Shown here piece by piece: positions 46,984 to 55,941 of a stretch of 64,000 nt of DNA; the first letter of the stretch is position 1; every line of letters starts with the position of its first letter. The position numbers and the translations under genes are program-made. The DNA comes from Pseudomaricurvus hydrocarbonicus (GTDB taxonomy: Bacteria > Pseudomonadota > Gammaproteobacteria > Pseudomonadales > Cellvibrionaceae), in NCBI RefSeq assembly GCF_011602365.1, contig NZ_JAAONZ010000011.1, forward strand, positions 103,849 to 167,848, written 5' to 3'. Under the pieces are notes generated by a model, which searched no databases, was not told the DNA's origin, and saw only the letters and a list, made by a program, of their open reading frames with translations.

Positions 46984-47034
46984 CCGCAATTAGAATCATA
47001 AGTAGAAGTTGTATATTACTAGTATTAATTGCGG
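46984..47034. promoter_or_regulatory. Inverted repeat in the ligA/araC intergenic region
   Basis: CCGCAATTA (46984-46992) and TAATTGCGG (47026-47034) form a perfect 9-bp inverted repeat 33 bases apart, spanning the short divergent promoter region. It is a candidate operator for the AraC-type regulator or a second factor. Confidence 0.5.
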
Positions 47035-47039
47035 TTAAA

Positions 47040-47984
47040 ATGGCTTTTTATAGGTATACTATTGTACAAATCGAAGATTCTAAGAAATTACGCATGTCGC
47101 TAAAAACCACAACCTCCGAGGTTCCCTCAACAGACTTCTATGGCGAGTCGACGCTCTGGCCGGTAACGGATCTGGTCTACAGTGAGCAACTCAGTCTGCG
47201 CAGTGCCCTCTACGATTGGCAGATCAAACCCCATAAGCACCAGGATTTGATGCAAATTTTTTACGTAGAATCCGGCAGCGGGAGTGCCCAGGTGGATGAC
47301 CGCTCACTGCAGATTGCCAGCGGTGATTTACTCGTGGTGCCCGATCAGTGCGTGCACACATTTCGGTGGGCAGAAAACTCAAGCGGCTATGTGCTGTTTA
47401 TCGCACGACCGTTAATCACGAAACTCGATAGCGTGATTGGTCCCCTGCCTTGGTGCCATGGCAATGCCAACTGTTTTCCACTGGGTGACGATCAGAGTTT
47501 CATAATAACCCTGCTAACCGCGCTGCACCGTGAGTGTGAAGGCAACCAGCCCGACCGGGAAATCAGCCTGGAGAATCAGGCACTGTCACTGTTCATCTGG
47601 CTCAAGCGACAGCATTGTCAAAGTACCAGCGAGAACCAACGGCACAAGCATAAAAGTCAACATAAGCTGGACAAGTTCATCCACTTGCTGGAAGAACATC
47701 ACTGTCAGCAGCACAGTGTCAATTGGTACGCCAAATCCATTGGGGTCTCCGCACCGCACCTGAACAGCTTGTGCAAACACTATCGCCAGCAAACCGCATT
47801 GGGGCTGATTCATCAACGTTTGTTATCGGAGGCCCAACGGCAGTTAATTTACACCAACAAAACCGCAGCAGAAATAGCCGACATGCTGGGCTTTGCCGAT
47901 GCTGCGTATTTCAGTCGTTTCTTCAAACGTCTTAGCGGAGTAGCACCCAAGACATTTCGGCACCAGGACACCAGATCACCTTAG
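47040..47984 (+). CDS. AraC family transcriptional regulator (cupin N-domain)
   Basis: Up to 314 residues. An N-terminal cupin-like sensor (KPHKHQDLMQIFYVESGSGS, with IASGDLLVVPDQCVHTFRW) is followed by a C-terminal AraC DNA-binding domain with two helix-turn-helices (NWYAKSIGVSAPHLNSLCKH; TAAEIADMLGFADAAYFSRF). The ATG at 47094 may be the real start, because the first 18 residues are unlike the family and the ribosome site before 47040 is poor. Divergent from ligAB, so it likely activates ring-cleavage genes when an aromatic acid binds the cupin. Confidence 0.9.
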   Translation: MAFYRYTIVQIEDSKKLRMSLKTTTSEVPSTDFYGESTLWPVTDLVYSEQLSLRSALYDWQIKPHKHQDLMQIFYVESGSGSAQVDDRSLQIASGDLLVVPDQCVHTFRWAENSSGYVLFIARPLITKLDSVIGPLPWCHGNANCFPLGDDQSFIITLLTALHRECEGNQPDREISLENQALSLFIWLKRQHCQSTSENQRHKHKSQHKLDKFIHLLEEHHCQQHSVNWYAKSIGVSAPHLNSLCKHYRQQTALGLIHQRLLSEAQRQLIYTNKTAAEIADMLGFADAAYFSRFFKRLSGVAPKTFRHQDTRSP

Positions 47985-48009
47985 CGAGCGCCTCCATTGA
48001 ACGAGGAGC

Positions 48010-48033
48010 CTGCTGACAGCAGACACTTTTTTT
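48010..48033 (+). terminator. Possible terminator after the AraC gene
   Basis: CTGCTG-A-CAGCAG makes a short hairpin followed by ACAC and seven T. Weak but well placed, 26 bases after the stop codon. Confidence 0.45.
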
Positions 48034-48054
48034 GCCCGGCGGTTTCAACCCATA

Positions 48055-48705
48055 CTATTCTTGGAGAAGCGTTTGGATGTCATTGTAGACCGTGTCCACA
48101 TGCAGGAATCCGGCGTTATAGATATTGCGAATGTTGCGGTCACGATCAATCAAATACACCCTTAATATGTGTGACATGCTACCCGAATAGCTGCCGTCGT
48201 CCTGATATACCTTTTGCCGCCACTGATCATACCCCTGCAGCAGCGGTGCCAGATCGGCTTCGGAATCGGTTGTCAAAAACAACCAGTCAAACTCCGGGTG
48301 ACGAAAATGATGAGCGTAGGTTTTCATGATTTTCGGGGTGTCATACTGAGGATCAAAACTCAGGCTGATTAAACGCACCTGATCGCGTAATGACGGTGTT
48401 TTCAACAATCTTGCCTGAACCTGTTTCATCACATAGCTGGCCAGAGGACAACCATTCATATCGGGACACTGAGTGTAAATAAAGCCCATCAACACAACAC
48501 GTCCGTCAAACAGCTCATGCAAGTGATGGGATTGGCCGGCTGTATCGCGAACGGTTCCATCCACAGCGGTGCCAAGCGGCGGCAGATGGTAAGTGCCTAT
48601 TTCCGGAGGTTGATAATCCAGTGTGCCATAACCCGGGGCCAGTACCTGAGCCCCGGCATGGCTTGCAATCAGCAGGGAGATTGCCAACAGAGTCAATGCT
48701 TTCAT
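48055..48705 (-). CDS. SCO1/SenC family copper protein
   Basis: 216 residues with a signal peptide (LLAISLLIASHAGA) and a thioredoxin-like fold. The metal site reads YTQCPDMNGCPLASY: the Cys pair is spaced Cx5C rather than the classic Cx3C. The distal His is probably in SMSHILRVYLID. SCO proteins deliver copper to cuproenzymes. Its ATG overlaps the stop of the methanethiol oxidase gene (ATGA), so it likely matures that copper enzyme, an arrangement known for mtoX loci. Confidence 0.9.
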   Translation of the reverse strand: MKALTLLAISLLIASHAGAQVLAPGYGTLDYQPPEIGTYHLPPLGTAVDGTVRDTAGQSHHLHELFDGRVVLMGFIYTQCPDMNGCPLASYVMKQVQARLLKTPSLRDQVRLISLSFDPQYDTPKIMKTYAHHFRHPEFDWLFLTTDSEADLAPLLQGYDQWRQKVYQDDGSYSGSMSHILRVYLIDRDRNIRNIYNAGFLHVDTVYNDIQTLLQE

Positions 48706-50021
48706 CGGCTGGCGGCTTTCACTCCGTGCAAGGCATACGCACCAAATCGCATTTGATGAGGTGCGCCGAGGCCTTCGGCGATGAAATCTATCGCGAACGT
48801 GGGCGTCAGCGATTGACCATCAAAATTATAACCCTTGAAATATTGCAGATCTGGCCCGACGGGAGCCTGTTTATCCCATTTGGACAACAGCGACGAGGTG
48901 TAATAAACCCGTTTCCCGTCCCAACTTTGCGACACCATGTTCACCTGTTCGCCGATTTTCTTTTCGTAGATCTGTCGTGCGTTGAAGGGATCACTGACAT
49001 CAAACAGCCGGGTCATACCGTCATTCCAGGTATTCACCCAAAGGCGTGTGTCGTCTTTTGAGATGGAAATATCAACGGGCAGTGGGATCTTGGAGGCATC
49101 ACCAATATCACCTACCGCCTTGGCTTGCCAGTCGCCCTCTTTATCTTCATAAACCAGCCAGACTTTCGACGTCAGCGCCGTGCTGGTGAAACAATAGTCG
49201 TGATTTTTATCCCAGGCACAGCGAATTTCCAGTGGAGCCCCGGGTACATCCAGCACTTTTTTCGGTTGTTTGGCGTGTAAGTCCCACACCACCATGGTAT
49301 TGCCAAAAGCCTTCATGGCTTCTTCATCACCCATGACACTTCCCAGTTCCCGCATGTAGTTTTTGAAACCGGTAAACGAAGAGGTCAACATCAGATTTTT
49401 TCGAGGCAACACCCGTAAATCGTAACCGTAGCCATCGGCAAACTGCCCGGATTTTTTCGCTCCCTGAAGATCGCTGTCTGTCGGCATCCAGTAGGTAGCG
49501 ACGTATTGACCCCCATTGGTGTATTCAACCAAAGCAGTGCGACCGCTGCCATCTTCGCTGTTCGACAGACCGGTAAGAATGATACGGCCCGGTAAGGCAT
49601 AGTTAGTGTGCGGGCCGACAACGCCACCACTTTTTTCGACAAAATCCTCAATGGTCTTGTGCAATCTGGGCTTGGCGGGATCGGTATAGACATCAAAAAT
49701 AAAAATTTTGCTGGTGTCCAAACCCGACGCCCACAAAAAGCGACGGTCATCGGTAAACCCTGTATGGTGTGCCTCGTTACGTCCACCCACAGACAGCGAG
49801 GCCACCACTCGGCCATAGTGGTCAGACTCCGGGTTCACATCAACCGTGACCAGTTTGTCCTGCTCATCACCCACACCGGGTACGCCCAACGTCCAAATGT
49901 AGACAAAGTCTTCTTGTCCTTCAATCTTGGCCATGTAGGGAGACATACAGGTTTCATCAGCCCAGGACACTACCGAGGCCATCAGGAAAAAACAAAATGA
50001 AATTATTAGAGTTGTTTTCAT
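48702..50021 (-). CDS. mtoX: Methanethiol oxidase (SBP56 / selenium-binding protein family), periplasmic
   Basis: 439 residues with a signal peptide (ISFCFFLMASVVSWADE). It is a beta-propeller with family blocks GGRNEAHHTGFTDDRRFLWA, VGPHTNYALPGRIILTGLSN, RCAWDKNHDYCFTSTAL and a late GAPHQMRFG, supplying the conserved His and Cys residues. The bacterial family oxidises methanethiol to formaldehyde, H2S and H2O2 using copper. AGGAG lies 9 bases before the ATG. The co-encoded SCO gene supports copper dependence. No mauG-type gene, often third in such loci, is seen. Confidence 0.9.
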   Translation of the reverse strand: MKTTLIISFCFFLMASVVSWADETCMSPYMAKIEGQEDFVYIWTLGVPGVGDEQDKLVTVDVNPESDHYGRVVASLSVGGRNEAHHTGFTDDRRFLWASGLDTSKIFIFDVYTDPAKPRLHKTIEDFVEKSGGVVGPHTNYALPGRIILTGLSNSEDGSGRTALVEYTNGGQYVATYWMPTDSDLQGAKKSGQFADGYGYDLRVLPRKNLMLTSSFTGFKNYMRELGSVMGDEEAMKAFGNTMVVWDLHAKQPKKVLDVPGAPLEIRCAWDKNHDYCFTSTALTSKVWLVYEDKEGDWQAKAVGDIGDASKIPLPVDISISKDDTRLWVNTWNDGMTRLFDVSDPFNARQIYEKKIGEQVNMVSQSWDGKRVYYTSSLLSKWDKQAPVGPDLQYFKGYNFDGQSLTPTFAIDFIAEGLGAPHQMRFGAYALHGVKAASR

Positions 50022-50212
50022 GACAAAAATCTCCTAACCGAACGGAGTGATTAACCCTTATAGATTAGACGATTGGCCGCTCGCTGCCACTTTGATCTCT
50101 GGGCCGTGCATACTTTGCCACCTGGGCGCAGACACAGGCGCGCCTATGACACATTCGATAGAACGGATTAATGACAATTCTGCTAGCCTTAATAAGCTGA
50201 GCTTGCGAGCTG

Positions 50213-50278
50213 GGGTCGTTTAGTCGTTTTTTTGAACGTCTGGCCGGTGTGGCGCCGACGGCGTTTTGGCACCAGTAA
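50213..50278 (+). pseudogene. AraC-domain C-terminal remnant
   Basis: The frame reads GSFSRFFERLAGVAPTAFWHQ and a stop at 50276. It is nearly the same as the end of the intact AraC protein at 47040-47984 (YFSRFFKRLSGVAPKTFRHQ), so a second copy of that regulator once lay here. Nothing else of it survives upstream. Confidence 0.7.
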
Positions 50279-50440
50279 GTTAGGTCTCAAGAAATCCGGA
50301 CACTTGAAGTGGAGACTGATCCTTGCACGCCTTAGAGGCCACTGTGAACCTTATCGCTAAAAAACCTGATATCAGCCAGTGTCACCTTGCAGATACTCTA
50401 TTGAAGTACAACCCATTTCCTTGATATGAATGTTCGCTAT

Positions 50441-50473
50441 AAAAAAACCCGCTGCCATTCAATGGCAGCGGGC
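50441..50473 (-). terminator. Rho-independent terminator of TonB receptor 4
   Basis: CCCGCTGCCATT and AATGGCAGCGGG are perfect 12-bp arms around one base; on the minus strand seven T follow. It lies 69 bases after the receptor stop. Confidence 0.88.
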
Positions 50474-50492
50474 AAAAGCAAAGTCATGCAAG

Positions 50493-50533
50493 CTCCAAAC
50501 TATGTATACTCCAAACTATGCATACTCCAAACT
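50493..50533. repeat. Short 16-bp tandem repeat
   Basis: CTCCAAACT occurs three times at 50493, 50509 and 50525 with ATGTATA/ATGCATA between copies, a 16-bp period. It lies between the receptor 4 stop and its terminator. Confidence 0.7.
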
Positions 50534-50541
50534 GCAATACA

Positions 50542-52818
50542 TTAAAAACGGTAAGTAAAATCCACCCCCATACGACGCGGTAAGCCAACTGTGTAATAAT
50601 CGTACCCAAACCCCGTTTGTAAATTGATCGCGTAGCTGGGTTCATCATTGTCTTCCAGGTTTTTCACCCAGAACGCAAGGCTAAGTGCGTCGTCGGCAGA
50701 GTCCCAGGTCAGCTTGACATTCGACATCCAGCTCCCCTCACTTTTGATACCCGCGTAGTTAAGATCGTCGTTATAGGCAGAAAACCACTGCTCGGCGGTA
50801 TAAACAGTATCGGCACTGATGCGAAATATACCCGCCTCGGTGTCTGCGACAACGTAATCCATCGCGAGGTTAAAATTTACATCGGGGGCATTGAACAATT
50901 CATTGCCATCGAGCTCAATCAGCCCACCATTCTGAGTGTCAGACAGTGTCAGCGATTTGAATTCCGTGTTCAGGTAGCCCAACCCGGCGTTGAGGCTTAA
51001 ATTCTGGGTCAGTCGAGCAATCAACTCCAGCTCCAGGCCCTGGATCGAGGATTTATCACCATTCTGCAAAAATTGTTGAATGCCTATCACATTCACAAAT
51101 TGCTGATCGGTGTAGTCGTAATAAAATGCTGAGCCGTTTAGCTGAATTGACCCGTCGCGCAACTGCGTTTTGAATCCAACTTCGTAGGCATCCACAAATT
51201 CCGGTTTTGCGACACCGACCTCGTTAGCGGCAAACTGTGCTCCACCATTGAACGCACTGCTGCGGTAGCCACGGCTGTAACTGGCATAGAGCAGAGTATC
51301 TTCGTCAAGCGCGTAATCCAGGCCCAACTTGCCCGTCAATTCGCTGTCATCAAACTCTGCATTGTCAGGATTAAAACTGCCAGGCGCAATCAAGTCTACA
51401 ACGGGATTGCGATCGTAATCGGCTAACTGTGTGTGCAAATCCTTACCATTACCCTCGTCTTTGGTGTAACGAACACCTGCGGTCAATGTCAAACTTTCAG
51501 TCAAATCATAGGTGGTGTGTAAATACACAGCGATGGAGTCTCGCTCCTGGGTATAGCGCTGTATTGTTGTGAGGCCTGAACCGGAGACCGGATTTGTCAT
51601 AAGGGTGTTGGCCGGATCAAACGGGATGCCAAAATCTTCAGTAACATGATACATCTCATAGATGTTTTCAATGTCCATGGTGTCAGTGGCATAGTATATT
51701 CCCGCAATAAAATTAAAGGGGCTGTCATAATCGCTGGTGATTCTTAAGTCCTGAGCGAACTGGCTCACCTCTGCACCCCAATCAATCTCTAGCAGTTGCC
51801 ATGGCGCGCCATCGGTATCGGCTTCATTCAAGCCTTCGCCCGTTAGGTAAGCCGTGATTGAGGTCAGGGTATACTTGTCCAAATCCCAGTTGAGGGTAAG
51901 CGTAGCGCTTTCAAAATCAGTACGGTAGGCTCCGGATTTATTGTGGCTACCTTCCCAGGCGTCCCAGCCATCTTGACGTGGTCGCTGCCCGATCAATGCC
52001 CCCACAGCGTCGGTGTTGCCCACGCCCGGAACAGATATCCGCCCTTGCGAGATGACCGCGGTAGTCTGACCATCACTCTCTCCGGCGGCATATCGCAGCG
52101 TTGCGTTCAATCGCTCACTCTCATACAGCAAGGTCACCCGACCCGCCCACGTATCAATAGAGGACAGATCATCTCCTCCGGGAAAATGATTGTCGTGATA
52201 GCCGTCGGTTTTGGTGTAGGTATAGGCCGCACGCAGGCCCAATTTGTCGTCTATCAGCTCGGTTTCGGCGGCACCGTTGACATGCTCGCGACCATTATCG
52301 CCCATAGTTAGGGTTATATTTCCGCGGTTACCTTCCAGTGCGGGGGCGCGGGTGATGAAGTTGATGGCGCCCCCGGTGGTATTTTTGCCATACAATGTGC
52401 CCTGAGGCCCACGCAGAACCTCTACCCGCTCCAGATCAAACAGCGCCATGCCCTGCAGAAAATTCGCCCCGACATAAGCTTCATCCACATACACTCCGAC
52501 CGGTGAAGCTTGATTGGTGTTGTAGTCGGACATACTTTGTCCGCGAATGGAAAAAATAGGCTGCGTTTCTCCGAAAGGTGAGGATACCTGTAGATTCGGG
52601 ACTCCGGAAGCAATGTCATTGGCCGTTTCCATCTTCATGTTCTCCATACCTTCGGCGGTGAAGGCACTGATGGCGACCGGAATATCCTGAACACTTTCAC
52701 TGCGCTTTTGAGCGGTGACGACAATCTCTTCCAGTTGAAAGTTGGCGGCTTCCACATTGAGCGCGGCGACGGTCAGCATGATGGCCTGAGTCAGGCGGGA
52801 TTGGGCTATTATATTCAT
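50542..52818 (-). CDS. TonB-dependent outer-membrane receptor 4
   Basis: 758 residues from the ATG at 52818, preceded by GAGGAG at 6 bases; an ATG at 52839 lies upstream of that ribosome site. Signal peptide ending near LNVEAANF, then LEEIVVTAQKRSESVQDIPV, plug motif VEVLRGPQGTLYGKNTTGG, and a barrel ending VDFTYRF. Same strand as and 233 bases downstream of the four-gene CoA operon (58302-53072), so it is likely the uptake system for that pathway's substrate. Confidence 0.93.
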   Translation of the reverse strand: MNIIAQSRLTQAIMLTVAALNVEAANFQLEEIVVTAQKRSESVQDIPVAISAFTAEGMENMKMETANDIASGVPNLQVSSPFGETQPIFSIRGQSMSDYNTNQASPVGVYVDEAYVGANFLQGMALFDLERVEVLRGPQGTLYGKNTTGGAINFITRAPALEGNRGNITLTMGDNGREHVNGAAETELIDDKLGLRAAYTYTKTDGYHDNHFPGGDDLSSIDTWAGRVTLLYESERLNATLRYAAGESDGQTTAVISQGRISVPGVGNTDAVGALIGQRPRQDGWDAWEGSHNKSGAYRTDFESATLTLNWDLDKYTLTSITAYLTGEGLNEADTDGAPWQLLEIDWGAEVSQFAQDLRITSDYDSPFNFIAGIYYATDTMDIENIYEMYHVTEDFGIPFDPANTLMTNPVSGSGLTTIQRYTQERDSIAVYLHTTYDLTESLTLTAGVRYTKDEGNGKDLHTQLADYDRNPVVDLIAPGSFNPDNAEFDDSELTGKLGLDYALDEDTLLYASYSRGYRSSAFNGGAQFAANEVGVAKPEFVDAYEVGFKTQLRDGSIQLNGSAFYYDYTDQQFVNVIGIQQFLQNGDKSSIQGLELELIARLTQNLSLNAGLGYLNTEFKSLTLSDTQNGGLIELDGNELFNAPDVNFNLAMDYVVADTEAGIFRISADTVYTAEQWFSAYNDDLNYAGIKSEGSWMSNVKLTWDSADDALSLAFWVKNLEDNDEPSYAINLQTGFGYDYYTVGLPRRMGVDFTYRF

Positions 52819-53071
52819 CTTACTCTCCTCGTTATTCATTTTTATGTTTGTTAAATTATCAGTATTCTGTGTTCAGGGGGATGTGCGAGAGCACCCAATA
52901 TTTGTGCATTCACGACAATCTTATGATTCGACATGTCTCCCTGATATACCTGTTATTTTTCACCCCTCTGGCGTCGGGCCTACAATTTCCATCTCCGGAT
53001 GCAGTGCTACCGAATAGGAAAAAAGGTGATTCAGTTGATGAGAAAACATATCAACCTCCGCAAAAAATGTG

Positions 53072-54301
53072 TCAGAGCAGTTCAGGGTTTACCAACAGGC
53101 TGCCACCCTTGAGCGCCAGGACTTCGTTACAGCCATCGGCAATCAGACCCGCCCGGGCATCGCGCAGCAGTTTTTCCATGGGATACTCCTTGGTCAGACC
53201 GTTGCCACCAAACATTTGCAAAGCGTCGCTAGCCACTTCAAACGCGAGTTGGGTTGCAGTGACTTTAGCGGCGGCAGAACCCTGCAGGGCTGGTCGGGCC
53301 ACCGTGGCATTAAACTCCATGACCCGCCGCACCAATGCCCGAGCAGACTCCACTTTGCGAAACATGTGAAACAGACGGTAACGCACAAGTTGGTGTTGGA
53401 TGATGGGGACCCCACCCTGTTTGCGTTCGTGAGCATAGGCCAGAGCGTGTTCATAAGCAGCGCGCGCCACGCCGACAAACATCAGGCCAACGTGCGGATT
53501 GGCTTCTGCCAGCATGCGATATGCCAGCTCTTCATAGTCGTCTGGGCCAGCCAGTAAATGCGAGAGGGGCACTTCGACGTTATCAAAATAGAGTTCACCC
53601 TGGTTCAGACATCGCAAACCCAGCTTATCCAATGGCTTGCCACGACTGACGCCGGGCAAATCCAACGGCACTATGACCGCAATACCAGGTTGGGTTGCGC
53701 CGTCTACTTCGGCATGACAGAACAAGGCGCACACTTCTGCCGTCATTGCACCAGAGACCCAGGCTGATTTTTGTCCGTTAATAATGACCTTGTCACCTTC
53801 GATGCGAGCGACACAATTTGGTCGGCCGTAACGGCTGTTCTTTTCCTGTAGCGCGCTATTGGCATCCAGCATATCACTGCCGTGATCCGGTTCGGTGATG
53901 GCCCAGCAGCCACGCTTGCCTTCACAGAATTCGACCATGGCCGTATTGCCGGCGAGCATGGAGTACATCACCGGAAAATGGTTAACCAGGATCGCGCCTC
54001 CCAGCCCGGCGTCACCCCAGGACAACTCTTCAGAGGCTATCGTCAACAAACGTACCCGCTCCAACGGTTCCAGTTCTGCCATGGCCGTCAGACTTAATCC
54101 AAGATCTTGTGCCTGTTCCAGCACATCCCACAATGGTGAATCCGCCGCGACCATCTCTTCGGCAGAGAGTCTGTCCAGTGCAATCCCGGCCGGGCGCAGG
54201 ACTTCAGCGGCAAAACGGTGAGTCGTTTGTTGAATAGCCTGTTCCATTTCGTTCAACGGAGGCTCAAGACCACTTAAAGGGAGTTCTATATATTTATTCA
54301 T
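53072..54301 (-). CDS. Acyl-CoA dehydrogenase family protein
   Basis: 409 residues. The signature region reads WAITEPDHGSDMLDANSAL, then IINGQKSAWVSGAMTAEVC, GVPIIQHQLVRYRLFHMFRK and the C-terminal DALQMFGGNGLTKEYPMEKLL split over residues 355-378. The segment where a catalytic Glu is expected reads RAGLIADGCNEVLALKGG. Last gene of the operon, 24 bases after the ligase gene. It desaturates the acyl-CoA made by that ligase; the exact substrate is unknown. Confidence 0.92.
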   Translation of the reverse strand: MNKYIELPLSGLEPPLNEMEQAIQQTTHRFAAEVLRPAGIALDRLSAEEMVAADSPLWDVLEQAQDLGLSLTAMAELEPLERVRLLTIASEELSWGDAGLGGAILVNHFPVMYSMLAGNTAMVEFCEGKRGCWAITEPDHGSDMLDANSALQEKNSRYGRPNCVARIEGDKVIINGQKSAWVSGAMTAEVCALFCHAEVDGATQPGIAVIVPLDLPGVSRGKPLDKLGLRCLNQGELYFDNVEVPLSHLLAGPDDYEELAYRMLAEANPHVGLMFVGVARAAYEHALAYAHERKQGGVPIIQHQLVRYRLFHMFRKVESARALVRRVMEFNATVARPALQGSAAAKVTATQLAFEVASDALQMFGGNGLTKEYPMEKLLRDARAGLIADGCNEVLALKGGSLLVNPELL

Positions 54302-54325
54302 CGTCTTTCTCCACTATTTTTCGTT

Positions 54326-55939
54326 TCAGGCAGGATTCATTGCAGAGCCTTGACGGCGCAGCAGGGTTTTATCTTCAATGACGGAATCAGCATCGGGGTT
54401 GAAGGCATCCAATAAAAAACGTTCCTGAGGTTTTTCCGAGGCAGTCTTGGGGATATTGCTGACAATATGCAGGTAGCGCGGGACCGAATTTTTTTCGAGG
54501 GACTGCCGACATTGTTCGAAAACCTGCTCTGCATCGAAACTGCATACGTCCGCAGGGACGATGGCGGCAACAACATCCTTTTCACCCGGGGCACCATTTT
54601 GAATCGGTATTCCGTAGACAAAGACGTCGTATACGCTGTTCATCTCTGACAATACTTTTTCGACAAAGGCGGTGTTGATAAAATCGCCATTGCGTCGAAT
54701 TCCCCCCCCCATGCGATAATGAAAGTACAGCCAGCCAGCGTCATCAACATGACCGATATCGCCCATACGCAACCAGCCAGCATGGGTTTTCTTGGCTGAC
54801 GCTTCAGGGTTCTTGAAGTACTGCACGACTGGCGTGCTGCCATCGGCATGGCGAAAACAGATTTCTCCTGCTTCGCCCGCAGCGCACTCATTACCTTGCT
54901 CATCGAAGATTTTTAAATCCAAAATTGCAGGGGCCTTGCCGCAACTGCCAACAGGTCCTACGCCTGCGGGGTTGAACGTCAATCCGCCTTCGGCTGCACC
55001 ATAAAATTCAAACAACTCAACATCAAAACGCCGGCCAAAATCCTCCCAAATTGCCGCGGGCATTCCGGCGCTGAGGATGATGCGTACCGGATTGTCACTG
55101 TCATCGGATCTTGGCGGTTGTGCGTAGAGAGCGGTTGTCATTCCGCCCAAAAGATTAAACCAGGTACAGCCGTAATGACGGCTTATGTCCCACAGACGAG
55201 ATTTGGTAAACTTGCGACTAATCACGCAACGAAGCCCCAAGGCCAATGAGCAGCCCAAAGTAATCAGCTGCGCATTGGCATGAGTCAGGGACAGCCCGGT
55301 GTAAGGCCGGTCGTCTGCGTTTAACCCCAGTACGGTTGCGATCACTTCGGCCGTGGCAAAGCGACGGTGGGGTGCCAAAATCGCTTTGGGATCGCCCGTG
55401 GTGCCGGAGGTGTACAACATCTGCATGGGCGCATCGGGATCTGTGCTCTCGATGGGTAATGGTTGGGTAGGCAGTGCACTCGACAGTATCTTTTCAATGC
55501 CCGCCTCAGTCTGCTCACCCATAGGCAGAATCCAGCAGTCATTGCGTCCGGCCCAAACCGTCTCGACGTTGGCACGCGCATAGTCGGCCACTACCGCCCC
55601 CTTGCATTCGGCGTAATCAAGCATGTATTTCAGCTTTTCGCCCTGTGTGCGTGGGTCGATGGGTACAAAAATCGTTCCCAGTATGGAGGACGCGACCATC
55701 AGATCGACAAACTCCGGATGGTTAGCCATGACCAGCGCAAAACTGTCGCCTTTTTGCATGCCCTGTGCTTGCAACCACGCAGCCAGACGCTGACCGTTAT
55801 CCCACAGCTGTTGGTAGGAGCGCGTTTCCTCATCAAAATTGCCCTTGCTGTCGATATCGACAAATGTCAGTACATCCAAATTGGGACACCGATCTACCCA
55901 ATCCGTAATGCGGTTTGCGAGTATGGTTAATTCAGACAT
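54326..55939 (-). CDS. AMP-dependent acyl-CoA ligase (CaiC-like)
   Basis: 537 residues of the ANL superfamily. Motifs: the P-loop MLYTSGTTGDPKAI near residue 175, FYGAAEGG near 305, LRMGDIGHVDDAGWLYF near 395, the hinge RMGGGIRRNGDFI, and the C-terminal Lys in PKTASEKPQER. It activates a carboxylic acid to its CoA thioester via an adenylate. GGGAGG precedes the ATG, 2 bases after the thiolase stop, so expression is coupled. It resembles carnitine/crotonobetaine-type ligases, but the acid is unknown. Confidence 0.92.
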   Translation of the reverse strand: MSELTILANRITDWVDRCPNLDVLTFVDIDSKGNFDEETRSYQQLWDNGQRLAAWLQAQGMQKGDSFALVMANHPEFVDLMVASSILGTIFVPIDPRTQGEKLKYMLDYAECKGAVVADYARANVETVWAGRNDCWILPMGEQTEAGIEKILSSALPTQPLPIESTDPDAPMQMLYTSGTTGDPKAILAPHRRFATAEVIATVLGLNADDRPYTGLSLTHANAQLITLGCSLALGLRCVISRKFTKSRLWDISRHYGCTWFNLLGGMTTALYAQPPRSDDSDNPVRIILSAGMPAAIWEDFGRRFDVELFEFYGAAEGGLTFNPAGVGPVGSCGKAPAILDLKIFDEQGNECAAGEAGEICFRHADGSTPVVQYFKNPEASAKKTHAGWLRMGDIGHVDDAGWLYFHYRMGGGIRRNGDFINTAFVEKVLSEMNSVYDVFVYGIPIQNGAPGEKDVVAAIVPADVCSFDAEQVFEQCRQSLEKNSVPRYLHIVSNIPKTASEKPQERFLLDAFNPDADSVIEDKTLLRRQGSAMNPA

Positions 55940-55941
55940 GT

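Noticed and set aside
52848..53369. Plus-strand frame with a signal-peptide-like start (MIRHVSLIYLLFF)
   Set aside because: Most of it is antisense to the acyl-CoA dehydrogenase gene; the hydrophobic start is probably chance.
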